Both the position numbers and the translations under genes were made by a program. The notes beneath the pieces were generated by a model. It did no database searches. It saw nothing but the letters and a program-made list of their open reading frames with translations, and was not told where the DNA came from. From Ampelomyces quisqualis (taxonomy: Eukaryota > Ascomycota > Dothideomycetes > Pleosporales > Phaeosphaeriaceae), in contig JAGTXZ010000002.1 in the NCBI GenBank assembly GCA_018398575.1, positions 1,366,501 through 1,430,500 of the forward strand: a DNA stretch of 64,000 nucleotides, in the 5' to 3' direction. Positions 42,790 through 54,841 of the stretch are shown piece by piece. Position 1 is the stretch's first letter, and the number at the start of each line of letters is the position of its first letter.

Positions 42790-43734
42790 TGATACGCGAA
42801 GGCGGCAAACTTGTGCTCGGCGGAGTGATATAACTTGTGAGTGTATCGAGATTGCGTCACGGGCGCGGAAATACCGGAGTCCTGCAGTCCAAACACGGCC
42901 AGTGAGGATCGGTTGTCAAGGTGACAGTCGGGCATTTAGGTGCAATTTGCGACAGTTGAAGCGAGCTGTTTGGGAGAAAAAGGAAAATTCAGTAAAGCTA
43001 CCTTAGTACCATGATAGGCTGAGTCAGATCGATCGGGGGTGTCAGTTGCTGTTCTGCTGACCGTGTGAAAGAGAGCCTGATATAGCACATAGCGGCGGGA
43101 CTCTGAGCCGATGTGACAAACCACCTTCACGTCCGCTTGACTTCACATGTACAGCTAACAATGTCACTTTGGCTAGCTGGCATTTTGCGTGTATTTCTTT
43201 CGCGATCAGTGCATCTTCCTCGTTCGTTTATTACCACACGTTGACGGTCCACAAACAGGTCTGGCACTGAGCACGAGATGAGGTCGTTGCTACGCTGACA
43301 TGCACACCTCCCGCCCATGGGTTTGTGCGGCTATGGATTTCGCGAACGTATGGCGGTTTGATACGATGCTGATGTAGGAGGAATGCTTCTGTTTGTGAAA
43401 TAGGTGAAGACTCGCGCTACCTAACTGGCTCGGTTCGACCTTTTCAGAGCACAAACAGATTGATACACACGTTTCACTTTACTGTATATAAACATGTGTT
43501 GTTGATAATAAAGTAGCTGGTGTATTGCTGTACTGGGTATACACGCATGAGACAGTGAAGAACGTCAAGTACACCCGAATAAGCGCTCTTTGGCGTGCAG
43601 TCGTTGACCTCGCAACTCGCAACCAAGTAATCTAGGCCTCGCTGCATCATCGCCCATACTCTGAAGTTCAATCGAAGACGACTACAAGTCCAAATCCAGT
43701 GTCAGACTAGACATGTCACCATCTACAGACCCTC
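42790..43734. other. Intergenic region, no gene seen
   Basis: About 950 bp between the 3' end of the WLM gene and the start of the preceding minus-strand gene. Only short shadow frames. Confidence 0.5.
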
Positions 43735-45236
43735 CTATGAGTCCAACTTCATCGTACCGCAGAGGGTGCAGGTCCACCATTCATTCTCCATAAACGTACC
43801 ACATTCCAGACAATTCCAGCCTATCCTCCCTCTTGCTGGTTCAAACGGCGTGGCTCCTTGACCCCTGAGGCCAGACTGTGGGGGTGGCTTTGGTAGGCTT
43901 GGTCCAGCGTTCGACGGGCCGAAACGTTTGTGCTGGGGAATTGGCTGCGGAGGCTGCTCAAGACCGCAAGCCCCACAGGTCAAAAAGTCGAGCGAATTGT
44001 GTAGCGTGCACTGTGGACATGCCCATTTGTCGGGGTCGGTCGGAACTATGATTGGTTGTGGGGAGGTCGCAGGCGCTGTGGACGGAAGCTGTTTATTCCT
44101 CATCCGATCTTCTTCTTCGTTGATGAGCCGTGATGGTCCCCAAGATTTTGTCCTAGAGGTTGATACTGGACGTGAACCAGAGAATCTGGGCTGTCGCCCG
44201 GTAACGAGTCGAGATAGCGGGCGTCCCTGTGCATTCACCGTGGGGAGCGATGACTGACGTATTGGTGGCGGAGAAGATGTAGTTGGCGCGAACGATAAGC
44301 CTCCTTCTATAGACCGCTCCTTGCCAGATGATGAGCTGGGTTCCGGCGAGGCTGTCCGTGATTTTGGGTTACCGTCGAAAGAGAGGCCATGTGCAGGATC
44401 CCAGCTAAGCCCGCCTTGCCCAGTCGGTGCACCAAGTCTTTGCATTTCCTCCTCATACATCAGATCTTGCAGGGCCCTCGCAATTGCCATATCATTTGCA
44501 TCGTCTTGCTCCGCTCTAGTCCTGAAGCCATCCTGCTCTTGTTGGTGGACTAGTCTTCCTGCTTCTGAGCTATTGCTTGCGCATCCTTCTGTGATACTTG
44601 TTCTACGAGAGGCTGCATCCGCGATGACTTTTCGCATATCTACCCCTCGAGTCACAGATATGCCTCCCAGTCGATGGCCTCCAGCGTTTGCATTAGTAGT
44701 TCCTTTTCGCTTTTCGGCTGCTATCCTGGCCTGTCGGCGCATTTCGTCGAGTGGAACCCTCTTGCCACCGAGCTTCTGACCTTGTGATAAGAAACCGTCA
44801 CCGGAGTAGCCTTTGGATAGTAGCGACTGGTGCTCGTCCCGTAGCTCGTTCCAGAGGTTATTGAAGTCGGCATTATGAGGTCCGAATACGATATGTGAGA
44901 GTTCATGGAGCAATGTGTCAGTGACTTGTTCCATGGGTAAGAATTGCCTGGAGTCATGGTGATACCGCAGCCTGATGAGGATCCTTTCTTTACGATTGAT
45001 GTTGAGACCTAGATCTGCTTAGCCACAGGGCTTCGGTACATGTTTGATGTGCACCCACCTAGTAGCTGCGGCTCGTCTGGTAAGAACTCGGCCAGCGTTC
45101 CCACCTTCCAGCCGCGTTTCCGCATCATCGGTTTGACCATGGATGCAGCCTTGCGAAGCATGTGCAGCGCTTCTGCATCCTTTGGCAAATGTTTAAGATG
45201 CTCATACGCATCAAAATGCGCATCAATCTCCCTCAT
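43735..45236 (-). CDS. WSS1: Wss1-type WLM-domain metalloprotease with two RanBP2 zinc fingers
   Basis: Two exons, complement(43735..45008, 45059..45236), 483 residues; the 50-bp intron joins PQLLG to LNINRKERI in phase. The WLM domain (residues 1-160 or so) includes MREIDAHFDAYEHLKHLP, MMRKRGWKVGTLAEFLPDE and the zinc site LLHELSHIVFGPHNADF. A helical, UIM-like segment (MAIARALQDLMYEEEMQRL) follows at about residue 245. Two RanBP2-type fingers are near the end: CPQC...CGAC and CLEC...CTLC. Wss1/Spartan-like proteases degrade DNA-protein crosslinks and act with SUMO and Cdc48. I chose the ATG at 45236; an upstream ATG at 45269 is in frame. Confidence 0.9.
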
Positions 45237-45768
45237 TCTGCTCCTATCTTTCCCAAGTAGATATATCACGTGATTTTGATACGAGAGTTGCTATTGTACT
45301 GGCGATGTAGTTTGTGTCTCGCATGCAGCAAAGTTGAGACGAACCACGGAAGAGACTGGTGCTAGCAAGTTGCTTGCGCGCACAAGGATGAACTAGTGAA
45401 GAAGGGAAGGTAGAAAGAGATTACTCAAGTCGAGGGGCAGACAATGAGGCCAGCCACGTAAGCTATTCACGCGTCGCTGAAAATAAGTTCGTGATAGACG
45501 CGGAAGTCTGAACTGGAGATTTCTCTCGTGATAGCAGCACGATATTACCCGCACGAATTTCTGCCGTGCATGCGAGTGAAGGCGATCTACGGAGTACCGA
45601 CAAGGGCATTAAGCGTACACTTCCTCTTGGGGCGGAAAGGATGCGGCGGTGGTGGCGCAACTGCCTAGACCCGATGTGTCACGTGCAATTGACCTCAGGC
45701 GGACTGTGCCCCCTCGTCACCCGTTCGCGAACCAACATGCGGTAGTCGCACCGCGCGCTGTAGCAGGC
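45237..45768. other. Divergent intergenic region
   Basis: About 530 bp between the WLM protease and the DUF1776 gene, presumably both promoters; one TACGGAGTA motif at 45588. Confidence 0.5.
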
Positions 45769-47212
45769 ATGTCGAATGACGACCAGCACATCCTTGCTGT
45801 GGTAAGTATGGCGATGGCCCAGCTATTGCTAGATGCTGACGGCGACAGCTTGCCGAGTACACCAAAGACGTCTGCGACTTGACAGAATCGATATGGGACG
45901 CGAGCGATAGACAGTTTGCATCTGTGGCGAGCTATGTGAAGCGACACGTACCAGAAGGATGGCTTCCAGCGCGTGCGCGACCGCTGCCACCTCCCCCGCC
46001 CCCACCTTCAGTCGCTCACATGGCCTGCATACAGCGAGTGCAAGACTGGATCTCGCGGAATCGTGCAGTCACAGCGGCAATCGTTGCGTTTGCGGGAACA
46101 GGGGGATTTCTCCTATGGGGAGAAAGACGGAGATACAATCGGAAACGGAGAGCACGACGCGCGAGTAATGGAGCGAGGAGAGAAGTGGTCGGTACGGGCA
46201 CGACACGTTTGATTCTGGGATATTCCGTTGATGGCTCGCAGTGATCGCCGGCCCTCCCCATTCGCCCTTGACACGCTCGCTATCCCTGGATCTTGAGCGG
46301 CGTGGCTTCATTGTCTATATCGTATGCTCAACCATGGACGAAGAGCAGCAGGTCTTGGGTGAATCACGAGCAGATGTGCGGCCGCTGCACCTGGACGTGG
46401 TTGATACATTCGGCACACAGGAAGCTATCGAGCGCTTTCACGACATGCTCACCAAGCCGCACGTTGCCTTTGCCGGAGCCAGTCCACACAACTTGACGCT
46501 GAAGGGCGTGGTTCTGGTTCCCGATCTCATGGTATTTCCCACCGGACCTGTCGAGACCGTCTCCCTTGAACTATGGTCGGACGCTCTCAATGCGAAAGTG
46601 CTCCATACGATAGCAGTAGCCCAAGCGCTTCTACCGACCGTTTGCGAGTTTCAATCGCGCGTCCTTATGCTCACCCCAAGTATAGTTGCTTCGCTCCGAC
46701 CACCTTTCCACTCTGTTGAAACGACGGTTGTCAAAGCGCTCGAGGGCTTCCTAGGTTCCCTGAGAGCAGAGCTTGGGACACTGGGGATTGATGTACTACA
46801 ATTTCACTTGGGAACGTTTGACTACTCGCACGTTGGCCCGAGACACCACGTCCAAACGCGAGGTTGCGGTAGTCAGCGGGACTGGCCAGCCACAACAAGA
46901 GCGTTGTATGCCCGTAACTTCGAAAGCCAGGCGCGCACCGGGCAGAATCGGGGGCTTCTGAATGCTGATAGCGCGGGCAGCTCCATGAGGGAACTACACA
47001 ATGCCGTGTTCGATGCGCTCATGCAGACACGGCCCCGTTCGGTCTGGCGGGTCGGACGCGGCAGTGTCACGTACGACCTTGTGGGAAGCTGGGCTCCACA
47101 AGGCCTAGTGGGGTTCATGATGGGTTTACGGCGCGTCTCTCTTGATACATTGTGGGCCCCGAAAGTTGGAGACAGCGTGGAGTCGTGGGAGAAAGTCGAA
47201 GCGTCTGTCTGA
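45769..47212 (+). CDS. DUF1776 family, short-chain-dehydrogenase-like membrane protein
   Basis: Three exons, join(45769..45801, 45849..46191, 46242..47212), 448 residues. Exon 1 codes MSNDDQHILAV only. Donors are GTAAGT and GTACGG and both junctions keep phase. A single membrane span lies at about residues 90-110 (AVTAAIVAFAGTGGFLLWG) followed by a very basic stretch. The C-terminal two thirds form a Rossmann-like domain beginning VIAGPPHSPLTRSLSLDLER with ALEGFLGSLRAELGTLGIDV further on, as in the fungal DUF1776 family. The usual dehydrogenase YxxxK is not obvious, so catalysis is doubtful. Fungal members are reported as mitochondrial; location here is inferred. Confidence 0.82.
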
Positions 47213-48026
47213 GCAAGGAGGACTGTTCGCCGCTAAGCTCCAGGATCACGGTGCAAATGTACTCGGTAGCACACAAATGATGGGAGACTCGGCTCACGGT
47301 GATTGTTTGTATAGTACTCGGTACGTACTGTACGGAGGTGCGAGGTGTGGTTCGTGCCGAGTTTAATGAGGTGCATCTGCTGTACAGATGCGCCTGCCCA
47401 ATGAGAGCAATGGCGCTAGCGGCAGCCAGCTAAAACCGGAAAGACTTGATATTGCAGCCGGATCACGTGCGTCGGGCGAGGATGGGGATTCTAGTGTGAC
47501 GTGAGCACTGCATCGAAGGGGTCGATTGATCGATTGATTGATTCTCTTTAGCGTCGCATCGAGAGAGTTGGACGGGAGAGGACACGGCATTGCAGAGAGA
47601 CAGAGAGAGAGCGCCGATCGCTGCCTGGATGGGCCTCAGATCAACAGGGGAAACCCCAGACGCTTTTTGTCTGGCGTGTCCGTTGCCAAGGGCTTCAGGA
47701 GGTGCACCGTGCCAGACATGTTTGGCCAATCTCTTCGACTAGGTCATTGGCGAGGCCTGCTGTGTTTGACCTTCACCACCTCGACGGCGCCTGCCTGCCG
47801 TATCCGCTCCTTCGCTGCTGCTGCTCCTCCACCCCCCCCAACATCTGTGACCTCACCTGCAAACCACCACACCACACCACACCATCACCATCACCATCAC
47901 CACACCACCACACCACCACCACCACCCGCACGCCATCCCATTCACTGCGCGCACGACTGCCCAGCGTCATCGCTCGGCCAACTCCAGCCCCGCTTCCATG
48001 AGACCCCCTTGCTGAGTACCGAGTAC
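47213..48026. other. Promoter and 5' UTR with CAC-rich tract
   Basis: About 800 bp. It contains a GATTGATT run near 47520-47540 and a CAC/CCA-rich tract at about 47863-47930. The downstream gene's frame stays open up to 47538, but that part is low complexity and is more likely 5' UTR. Confidence 0.5.
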
Positions 48027-50261
48027 ATGGCCGCCGACTTTGCCTCCACTATGACAACCCGCCCGAACCGCCCCGGCGGCCTCGACCTCCGCTCCCAGTC
48101 CTGCGATCCTCCCCGCAGCAACAACGACACCGCCGCCCTGGCCAGCGCCAGCATGAGCAGCCTATCGCTCGCCGACCTTCCCAGCCCTCGCGCTGGCGAA
48201 GTACCGCCCGCGCTCTCTCCGCTCGATGCGCTCGCACTCCAGGGACGCCTCTTGGCCAAGCGCTTCGAGCAGGCCGACAAAACCGGACGCCGCCTCAGCC
48301 GCCTGGCGCCGCTCACGATACAGAACGAGTTCGGCAATCGCCCTGGGTATTTCTCCAATCTGTCGTCCGGCGTCAATTCGCCTGAAGAAGCCGGCTTCCA
48401 CGTCCCCCAGCAACCTGCGTCGTCTCCACGCCACCAGGTGCCGGACAAGCACAAGTCCTTCTACCCCCAGTTTGGTGGTGATGAGCCCTACTATGGCCAG
48501 AACCTGCTTGCCCGCAGCCCCATGGGTACCATTGAGGAGACGACCCCAATGAGCGCGCCGATTGCTCCACAGAGCTACTTCGACATCCCTAGGTCGCATT
48601 CCCCGGACATGGTCGAACCTCGCATTGGGCGTCTGCACGAAGCCACCCCAACCTCGCCGAGTGCATCTACACCGACGTCTCAGTTGCACTTGCGCCCGCA
48701 ACGCCAACCATCCACCGATTCCCTGTCCAGGTCACGGTCGCGAAACAATCTGCTCCCTCCGCGGTCATCGAGCTCGCTCCATTCTCAGCGCTCCCCGCGC
48801 ATGTCACCAAGCATACGGTCTGTGCCAGGTGACTGTGGCTCCGACGTGGAGGATATGTCGCTCAGTGGCTCATATGAGTTCCTGCGACAAAACCGCAACT
48901 TGTCTCCCAGTTCCAGCTTGTCGCCAGCTCAATCCCCCTTCACACCCGTCACGAATTCAACCATCCCACGTTCGCCCTCCGTCTCGTCCGAATTCTCCAC
49001 TAGCGGTCCCCTACCTCGTCCGTCTTACAACTTCTCACGACCGATGAGCCGCCAAAGTACCCATCCTTCCATTGATGCCCGGTCATCTATTGATGTGCCA
49101 TCACGCCAAATGTCAGACGAGAGTGTATATATGCGGCCTTCATTGGACAGTCAACCTCTGCGCCAGGACTCTATGGATGCGCCAAACACAAGTTATGCCA
49201 GTGAGACAGTTCACACCCCAGTTAGTATGGCCAGCGAGGATTTTAGGCGTTCAGGAGACTTTACAAGCAATCCTGCGCCTTCTTATACATACACCAAGTT
49301 TAGCTTGCCTCGAGGACGGCCAGTCGACAGGCGATCTGTTGGTATCGAGGACTTTTTCAAAAGTCAAATTACTTGGGATCAGCCGACCGAAAATCAGAAC
49401 CCGGAACGGCCTCCGTCACCTGTGTCGCCACCACGCTCCTTCGAATCAGCACGGATACGACAGGATTTTGCCGCTGCGCGCGATGCATCGATTGACCGTG
49501 GTGCTCCGTCACTCACATCTAGCAACAGCACTATTCGAGCACGACGAGCTGGTTCAGCCGAAATTACTGCACAGGAACACTGCGACATTGGTCTCGATCT
49601 TCATGAGGCTGGTGAATTGCTCAAGTCAACTTACCATCTCCGCCTAGCCGCACGATCAGGTCTTCCAGAGGCCATGTTCTGGTATGGTCTAGCCTGCCGC
49701 CATGGCTGGGGCATGCGGGAGAACAAGGCAGAAGCGTTGCAATGGCTTCGCCGTGCTGTAGACTCTGGTCAGCTTGAAGTCGCAGAGGACGAAGATCCGT
49801 CAAAGCAAGTGCTGCCTGCCGATCAACTCAAGAAGAAGCAGCGTAGAGTGCAGTACGCAGTTGCCATCTATGAGCTCGGAAAGTGTTATATGAATGGCTG
49901 GGGCGCAGCTCAGGACAAATTCCTTGCTCTTCGCTGCTACGAGATCGCTGGAAATTGGGGCGATGCTGATGCCCTGGTAGAGGCCGGCTACTGCTACGCT
50001 GAAGCTGTAGGCTGCAAGAAAGACATGAAGAAGGCTGCTAGATTTTATCGCGCAGCAGAATCGAAGGGCGTGAGTATGGTGGGCAACAGCTGGATTTACA
50101 AAGAAAAGTACATGGACGATGGATCCACTGCTCCCGACTCCCGGTCAGTTAAATCTGGGCGCTCGGCAAAGAAGGACCAAGTCGAAAAGAAGCCCCGGGA
50201 CAAGAGTCGCACCCGCACAATCTTTGGCCGCAAGAAGAGCAACACCACTGTTCCGAGCTGA
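48027..50261 (+). CDS. Sel1-repeat protein with long serine/proline-rich N-terminus
   Basis: A single exon of 744 residues from the ATG at 48027 (MAADFASTMTTRPNRPGG); the ATG at 48051 is an alternative. Residues 1-500 are disordered and full of phosphorylation-type Ser-Pro sites. Residues about 510-690 are Sel1-like repeats: GLDLHEAGELLKSTYHLRLA, GLPEAMFWYGLACRHGWGMR, YELGKCYMNGWGAAQDKFLA, VEAGYCYAEAVGCKKDMKKA. The tail is basic and ends TIFGRKKSNTTVPS. The layout resembles fungal cell-cycle or septum-related Sel1 proteins (S. pombe Nif1, yeast Dsf2/Skt5 group). The specific role is not determined. Confidence 0.82.
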   Translation: MAADFASTMTTRPNRPGGLDLRSQSCDPPRSNNDTAALASASMSSLSLADLPSPRAGEVPPALSPLDALALQGRLLAKRFEQADKTGRRLSRLAPLTIQNEFGNRPGYFSNLSSGVNSPEEAGFHVPQQPASSPRHQVPDKHKSFYPQFGGDEPYYGQNLLARSPMGTIEETTPMSAPIAPQSYFDIPRSHSPDMVEPRIGRLHEATPTSPSASTPTSQLHLRPQRQPSTDSLSRSRSRNNLLPPRSSSSLHSQRSPRMSPSIRSVPGDCGSDVEDMSLSGSYEFLRQNRNLSPSSSLSPAQSPFTPVTNSTIPRSPSVSSEFSTSGPLPRPSYNFSRPMSRQSTHPSIDARSSIDVPSRQMSDESVYMRPSLDSQPLRQDSMDAPNTSYASETVHTPVSMASEDFRRSGDFTSNPAPSYTYTKFSLPRGRPVDRRSVGIEDFFKSQITWDQPTENQNPERPPSPVSPPRSFESARIRQDFAAARDASIDRGAPSLTSSNSTIRARRAGSAEITAQEHCDIGLDLHEAGELLKSTYHLRLAARSGLPEAMFWYGLACRHGWGMRENKAEALQWLRRAVDSGQLEVAEDEDPSKQVLPADQLKKKQRRVQYAVAIYELGKCYMNGWGAAQDKFLALRCYEIAGNWGDADALVEAGYCYAEAVGCKKDMKKAARFYRAAESKGVSMVGNSWIYKEKYMDDGSTAPDSRSVKSGRSAKKDQVEKKPRDKSRTRTIFGRKKSNTTVPS

Positions 50262-51769
50262 ATTCACCTCAACAACATTGCACACGTTTTAACGATTCGT
50301 CCTTTTGTACATTGGCGACGGCGTCTTAGACTAAGCGACAGTCTTCTCGCTTTTGCGTATACCTTTTCGACTTCAATCTTGCCGCTAGAGACTGTTCTAC
50401 CCTGGCCCCTTTTCTTACATTCGATTGCCGCCATCCTCGATACCTGTCCAGCGCATAGATAGCTTGGCTCCACCACATACTGCCTCATCTCGACATGCCG
50501 ATTTCCTTTTTGGCTTCTGCTCAGACTTAGCTTTCTTTTGTCAATGCTTCACCACACTCCTGGTTTGAGCATTTGAATTTTTAACGCGAGCATCGATGAT
50601 TGGCTAGCGTCTTTGCACATAACTATTCCCACATAGTGTGCCGGCTGGGCTGCTACCGGCCGAGTAATGAGAGTGCGAAGTACTAAATTTTCTTCTCCGT
50701 CTGGATGTGACGGTTTGTGTATAGAGGGGTTGTTTGGACGCAATGGAAACGTTGGCTTTGTGGATATAGGCGCATGAGCTACCTTCGTTCCAGAAAATCA
50801 AGGGGAATCAATTGATTGAAACTGCGCCACCTTACCTGACTGTACTGAGTGAGTTCGATTGATCAATTCCAGCGTCAATCGCAAAGCAGGTGATGTATCA
50901 TCCTCATCGGACCCCTCGAATCCTTCCTCTCTCCTTTCCACTCTCGCAATCAGTTTCCAAAACTCCCAAAGAAATCGCGCCGTCATGATAACCACAACAA
51001 CAACCTTCGCCAATACTCCACGCCTTACTGCAAACCTCCCATGGCTCCCACATACCTCGCCCCGTACCCTCTTTCCCCCCTTTACCCCAACCGATCCTCC
51101 CAGCAAACAAAAAACAAAACCCCCCCAACGCACCCGCTCGTCGGCTACGTACCTAACCCGATCTAACTCAGCCTTTCCGCGCTCCCTACATCATTTATTT
51201 TTCTTCCTCGGCTGCGCTACTCATTGTGCCTAACACACATCTTTCCTCGCGCATGTGTGCGGTGAGAGGGGGGGTGTTTGTGGGCTCTGGGCTGGGCTGA
51301 TACGCTTGTATGCTGTGGCTAGACTGTGCGGGTGTTTATGGCGCGCTGTGGTGTTTGGGGTACGGCGATGTATGTGATTTTGGTAGGGTTGTTTGTTATG
51401 GAGATGGTTGTGTGGGAGATGGGGCTGGGGGGAGGGAGGTTGTGTTGCTTTTTGTAGATGCCAGGATGCAGGGGTTGAAAGTTGATGGACGTTGGGTTTG
51501 GCAGCAGGAATGGCGGGAAATCAAGGTAGGCTGATCAAGACTAGCATGCTTTGCGGGTTGAGCCGCTTGAAAGTGATGTATGGAGGTTTTGTGAGGATCT
51601 GTGGACTATGCTGAAGACTGGGTGAAAAACTATGTGCTCTTGCCTTGAGGCTGGCTGACCAAGTGCGCTGGACTTGTAACGACAATCCCAATCTATGACC
51701 GATCCAAGGCCGGCTGAGGCACTTGTAGTCAGACGACTCATCCATCATCGCTTTTGCCCCAACACTCGG
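50262..51769. other. Intergenic region, no gene seen
   Basis: About 1.5 kb. CT-rich between 50900 and 51130, then G-rich from 51250 to 51480. Frames of 70-124 codons overlap on both strands but have no recognisable features. Confidence 0.45.
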
Positions 51770-53740
51770 TCAAACTCCACACACAACATCCCGCTCTGGA
51801 AGCAAGCAATCTTCCCGTACACATGGAGGCAAGCTCACCACGTTCGGTCGGTGTATCGCATGAAGAGTCCTCGACCGCTGACTTCCACTGCGCATAGTTC
51901 TCTCCATATGACCCCTCTGAGTCAACGGTGGCCCGTCATCGCGCTCGCGAATGTAGTATGACAAATCACTCGTAGGATCAAACTCAGCCTGGCTTGCGCC
52001 ATTGCCCAGATACGAGAACCTATTTCCGGAATAAGAAACTTGCCAATCCTGGCTACGGATATCTTGCATAGCCTGGAGGTAGTGCAATGTACTGCCGGGC
52101 CACAGTGTTGGTGTTCGACCGGCGCTTGTGTGATTCTTGTGCCCGGATCGGCAGACGTCGTTGTACACGGTTCCCTTCATGAAGCTTGTTACGTGCGACA
52201 TGAAATCGGCTTCTGCGGAGGCAGTCGGGTGGAAAGAATGTATTGGCTCAGTCTGGTATCGGTCGATCATGCGCACGATGTAATCACCTTGTGCTTCTAC
52301 TTTGGTCTTAGCACGGTACTAAAGTGCATACAGAGCGAACTTGCCTATTGCCTCCATGGTCGGTCCATTTGCTACCGGCAAGTATGGCCCAAGGAACATC
52401 ATGAAGTTGGGGAAGTTGGCGATGCCTACACCAAAGTACGAAGACGGTACTTGCTCCCACACCTTCTGGAGATTAAGGCCTTGGTGTCCAATGATGGGGA
52501 ACCGTGGTATGAAAGAAGTGTCGTAGCCTGTCGCGCATATAATGACTTCTGCGGGATGTCTCTCGCCCAAATCGTCCATGCATCCTTGTGGATAGAATGA
52601 TGACACGCCGGTTTTGACAAGGCGCACATTAGGCTTCGTCACGCTCTGTATTAGGTCAGTGCCTCTTGGTGCAGTATTACTCATTATTTCGATCCCTTGC
52701 AGTCAAGTAGCCGGTGTCAGGAGCAAGTCGTCGGTAGCCAACGTCCCACTTGGGTATCAGCGCAGCCTCTAATTCCTCGTCGTTCAGTGCGGCCTTCACA
52801 GAGCGGGTTAACATTTCTTTAAGCTCAATCTGCAGCTTAGAATTAGTGAGGTAGAGCGCTGGGAAGTAGCATGTCATGTTAGTACATTACCGCGTTTCTG
52901 GAGCTTTGCGACTTACAAAAAATGCTGTTCACGACGGTCTCGTTATATTTTCGAAGAGAGATATGCTTATCGGGATGTGAAAGGAACACTTGCATCTCTT
53001 CTTTCGTAAAGGACTTTGAAGCACTGGAGATGGTCGGCAAAACCCAAATCGGCGATCTAACGAAGTTGACGACATTTTTCGCTGCTGGCTGTATTGCGGG
53101 AAGGACCTGCAGCGCTGAAGATCTACGACAACTGTTAGTCTGTCTTTCTCTCCAAAACTCAGTCGCTCAACCTGCCCGCTTCCCACCAGAGCTATCGATT
53201 TGCCGGCAAGATCCACAGATTTATCCCAGTGTCCAGTATGAACAACGACTCCCCGGAAAGATTCCCGACCAGGTATGTTGGGAAAAGCTGGCTTGTTCAG
53301 ATACCCACAAGCATGAATGAGAATGTCACATCGATCTCGAATTACGTGCCCGCTATTAGTGTCAAGAACTTCGACCTCCCACTCGCCATCAACCTCAATC
53401 CACTCGGCATTCTGAACACGGTGGGACAAGCGGATATGTTGGTCCAGCTCATGTTTAACGCAAAAATCCGTGAAATATCCTTTAATCTCCGACGAGCTTG
53501 CATATACAGAAGACCAGTCGTGCTTCGGATCGAACGAATATGTGTAGTTGTGTGCGGGAACATCGCAAGCACAGCTTCAGGTCTCAGTCAGCGTTGAATC
53601 GCAATCCTTGCCCGAGAAACTTACCCGGGATATTGGTTCTCAAACCAAGTTCCTGATACACCATTGTTCTTTTCGTAGACCTGATCTTTTTAGATGTCAC
53701 TTCCTAAAAGTTAGAACGAACTCGTCGATATAATACGTTG
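51770..53740 (-). pseudogene. Disrupted flavin-dependent (Baeyer-Villiger type) monooxygenase
   Basis: Read leftwards from about 53.7 kb, pieces of a class B monooxygenase appear in order: EKNNGVSGTWFENQYPG, ACDVPAHNYTYSFDPKHDWS, LIHACGYLNKPAFPNIPG, HTGHWDKSVDLAGKSIALVG, WVLPTISSASKSFTKEEM, PKWDVGYRRLAPDTGYL, VIICATGYDTSF and the C-terminus NRFSYLGNGASQAEF. Several introns are plausible (GTAAGT near 53624 and 52915). Three defects are not explained by splicing: the first FAD-binding GxGxxG segment is not found upstream, the frame does not rejoin cleanly after LVGSG near 53190, and an in-frame TAG at about 52319 cuts GKFALYAL from the rest. The family is known from sterigmatocystin-type pathways; no such cluster is here. 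Confidence 0.72.
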
Positions 53741-54841
53741 CCTTCATTTTTCATCAGTGTGTACCGTTGATCATCATCTTTGTTTATCTTGAGCGATTCT
53801 AGGTTTTCCACGACTGCTTCAACAAATCATGTTGATGCCTTCAAGCCAGCCAGGACGAAAATAGTCATACGACTCATGGCGCCAGCAGACCACACCTTGA
53901 AATGAAGCGGTGCTTGTCCAAATGAAAGCTTTAATCTTCTTTGATATCAGGTGTAAATATATGTGTATGCGACACGGCTCAACATCCAAACTATGGAGAA
54001 AACATTCATGATAAGCGCGCGGTCACACCCGCAGAATTTTCCGCTGTCACCGCAGCAGCGGATTCTGGAAAGGCCTCGAAGCTGTTTTCGGAACATGCTT
54101 CAGCTCGCAATTACCAATCCCGAAGCTTTAAGTTGTGGTATTAGACCAAATCGATTTATTAAAGGTTTTGTATCATACCTATTCATCCAGTTTGGCTTTC
54201 TTCAAAGTATCAACGAAACCTCTTAGATCATTGCAATTGAAGAGTTTTTCCCCTGGTCCTGAAAGACCCGAGTAGAACCTTGCGAGAAGCGGAAGAGTCA
54301 GGGCTGATAGGATCTAAGGAGATGTCGGCTTCAGTAAGAAAGAGCATAACATGCATGCTGGCAACTGACCGTGAAATATGATACATTTCTGCTGAGACCT
54401 AAGGAGCTTGCTATAGTCGAATGCGATGAGTATTAAAGCTTATTTATCAAATTGAGTCATGTTGCTATAAGTATTCAAAATCATTTATATCTCAAATTGA
54501 CGGTCATCCTTCTCCTTACTTGGTAGAAAGTCATACCCCATTGGTCAGCCTAGCTTATTGGACCTCGGCCGTTGTTCGTCCCGATTTACGACAGAATTGC
54601 TGGTTATAAACCAATAGGATCCAAACCATTTCTCGCCAGCGCTGCTTTCGGGGCCCGAGGCTACGATTCAGAAAGAGAAGAACATTGAAGTAAGCACAAT
54701 TGTTTGGGGTGAAGACTATGGATGTTCCAACGAGCTCGACTAGCTATTCTCAGTAGCGGAAGGAGTGGTAATCGAAAGTTCTTGGTACGGAGTATCGAGT
54801 TTGTTGCTACCTTCACTTAGGCTATCCGAGATTTTACATTT
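53741..54841. other. Intergenic region, no gene seen
   Basis: About 1.1 kb, moderately AT-rich, with one TACGGAGTA motif at 54786. It may contain the eroded N-terminus of the monooxygenase gene, but no motif is recognisable. Confidence 0.45.

Noticed and set aside
47538..48026. N-terminal extension of the Sel1-repeat protein
   Set aside because: Open in frame, but it codes poly-His/Thr/Pro from a CAC tract and lacks conserved features; more likely 5' UTR.
50798..51233. Opposed frames of 111 and 124 codons
   Set aside because: Both cover a CT-rich stretch with biased composition; neither shows start context, splicing or motifs.
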